A DNA stretch of 64,000 nucleotides. It comes from Chryseobacterium elymi (lineage in GTDB: Bacteria > Bacteroidota > Bacteroidia > Flavobacteriales > Weeksellaceae). The first letter of the stretch is position 1; the number at the start of each line of letters is the position of its first letter. The notes below the pieces were generated by a model that made no database searches, had not been told where the DNA came from, and saw only the letters and a program-made list of their open reading frames with translations. Position numbers and translations under genes: made by a program. Positions 63,453 to 64,000 of the stretch are shown here, in pieces. Location of the stretch: positions 1 through 64,000 of the forward strand of contig NZ_QNUH01000007.1 of NCBI RefSeq assembly GCF_003385495.1. The letters are read 5' to 3'.

Positions 63453-64000
63453 TTATCTCTTTTTCTGAAGAAGCTCCAAGGCTTCTTTCAATGTATATTT
63501 TTTGTATTCGATGCCTCCTGCATCTTTAGCGTAATCTTCGATAGTTCTCCCAAATCCGGAATTCTTTCTCAGTTCGTTGACATACTCCGGATCTTTTATC
63601 GGCCATACAAATGAAAGGGTTTCCGTTTTTCCGTTTTTTGTTGAAAAAACGGAACGGATCTGCGTTCCATAGATCTGCTCTTTGTTTTCGTACATCAGCT
63701 TTCTGTCCATCATCATAGCATAAAGTCTGAACGGAAGTTCTTTTTCATCAGCTGCTTTTTTGATCAGAGGAAGGTATTTCTCAATTTTAGGGGAATGCTG
63801 GATAACATACCATACAGCATAATTCTCAGGTTCACCCACCATAGATTTTCCGGGATAGCCATATTTTTCAATGATCTTCTCAACTTTAACAAGATTCTTC
63901 TGATCTTGATCGTCCATCAATTTGATAAGCCCCGTACTCACGTCTTCTGTAGAGAGGTTTTTCTCTTTTATGATTCCTGCCTTTCTTTCGGGTGTAATGT
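63453..64000 (-). CDS. DUF6624 protein, truncated at the window edge
   Basis: The 3' part of a longer gene: the frame stays open to position 64000, so the apparent GTG at 63941 is internal. The visible 182 residues show DUF6624 marks: KIIEKYGYPGKSMVGEPENYAVWYVIQHS, LPLIKKAADEKELPFRLYAMMMDRKLMYENKEQIYGTQ. Function unknown. Coupled to the membrane gene at 63183. Confidence 0.75.
   Translation of the reverse strand, partial: ITPERKAGIIKEKNLSTEDVSTGLIKLMDDQDQKNLVKVEKIIEKYGYPGKSMVGEPENYAVWYVIQHSPKIEKYLPLIKKAADEKELPFRLYAMMMDRKLMYENKEQIYGTQIRSVFSTKNGKTETLSFVWPIKDPEYVNELRKNSGFGRTIEDYAKDAGGIEYKKYTLKEALELLQKKR

Overview
The window looks like a chromosomal segment of a Bacteroidota bacterium of the Flavobacteriales, most like Chryseobacterium or a close relative in Weeksellaceae. 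The basis is the low GC content, promoters of the TTG-N17-21-TAnnTTTG type, the type IX secretion translocon SprA, several cargo proteins with T9SS sorting domains, a SusC/SusD pair, GLPGLI proteins and grasp-with-spasm (gws) peptide-modification genes. All assignments come from reading the sequence; no database search was run.

Layout. Positions 1-358 hold tandem leftward promoters for something beyond the left edge. Positions 359-9862 (minus) are a housekeeping block: vanZ-like, gcvH, a coiled-coil secreted protein, sprA and ruvA. Positions 9944-15909 are the first gws RiPP cluster: a divergent XRE regulator, precursor, ATP-grasp enzyme, a tiny ORF, SPASM protein, lipoprotein, a split C39-like/VKOR plus thioredoxin pair, and GLPGLI. 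Positions 16054-23767 carry maeB, a BadF-type kinase, GtrA, PlsC, a sugar MFS transporter and DUF3810. Positions 24322-34182 are a second gws cluster in the opposite orientation. It has the same gene set, with the redox protein fused into one chain, plus a double-glycine bacteriocin-like peptide, a C39-peptidase ABC exporter and its HlyD-type adaptor.

A tRNA-Met follows at 34459. Positions 34577-43105 hold a TlpA-like thioredoxin, a T9SS cargo protein, clpX, a HIT protein, greA, a Rieske-like lipoprotein, dtd and a secreted subtilisin. Positions 43166-48771 are a run of lipoprotein, membrane and small regulatory genes. Positions 49645-54097 are a susC/susD pair. The right end carries an enoyl-CoA hydratase, a tail-collar protein, a T9SS protein, a SMUG2/DUF4241/SMI1 group, two REP-associated (Y1) transposases with their palindromes (one frameshifted), a six-cysteine bacteriocin-like peptide, paaZ and a truncated DUF6624 gene.

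The likely system of interest is the pair of paralogous gws clusters. In each, an XRE regulator diverges from a small precursor. The precursor is followed by a hairpin that should keep it more abundant than the enzymes. An ATP-grasp enzyme and a SPASM protein are expected to modify the peptide, and VKOR/thioredoxin proteins are placed to form or edit disulfides. Every gws-locus precursor has exactly two cysteines, which suggests a disulfide as well as ATP-grasp-type cross-links. The single C39 exporter could serve both clusters and also the six-cysteine peptide at 59.7 kb, whose leader closely resembles that of the peptide beside the exporter. A conserved two-part 5' leader shared by the tail-collar gene and the six-cysteine peptide is a further candidate for an undescribed regulatory RNA.
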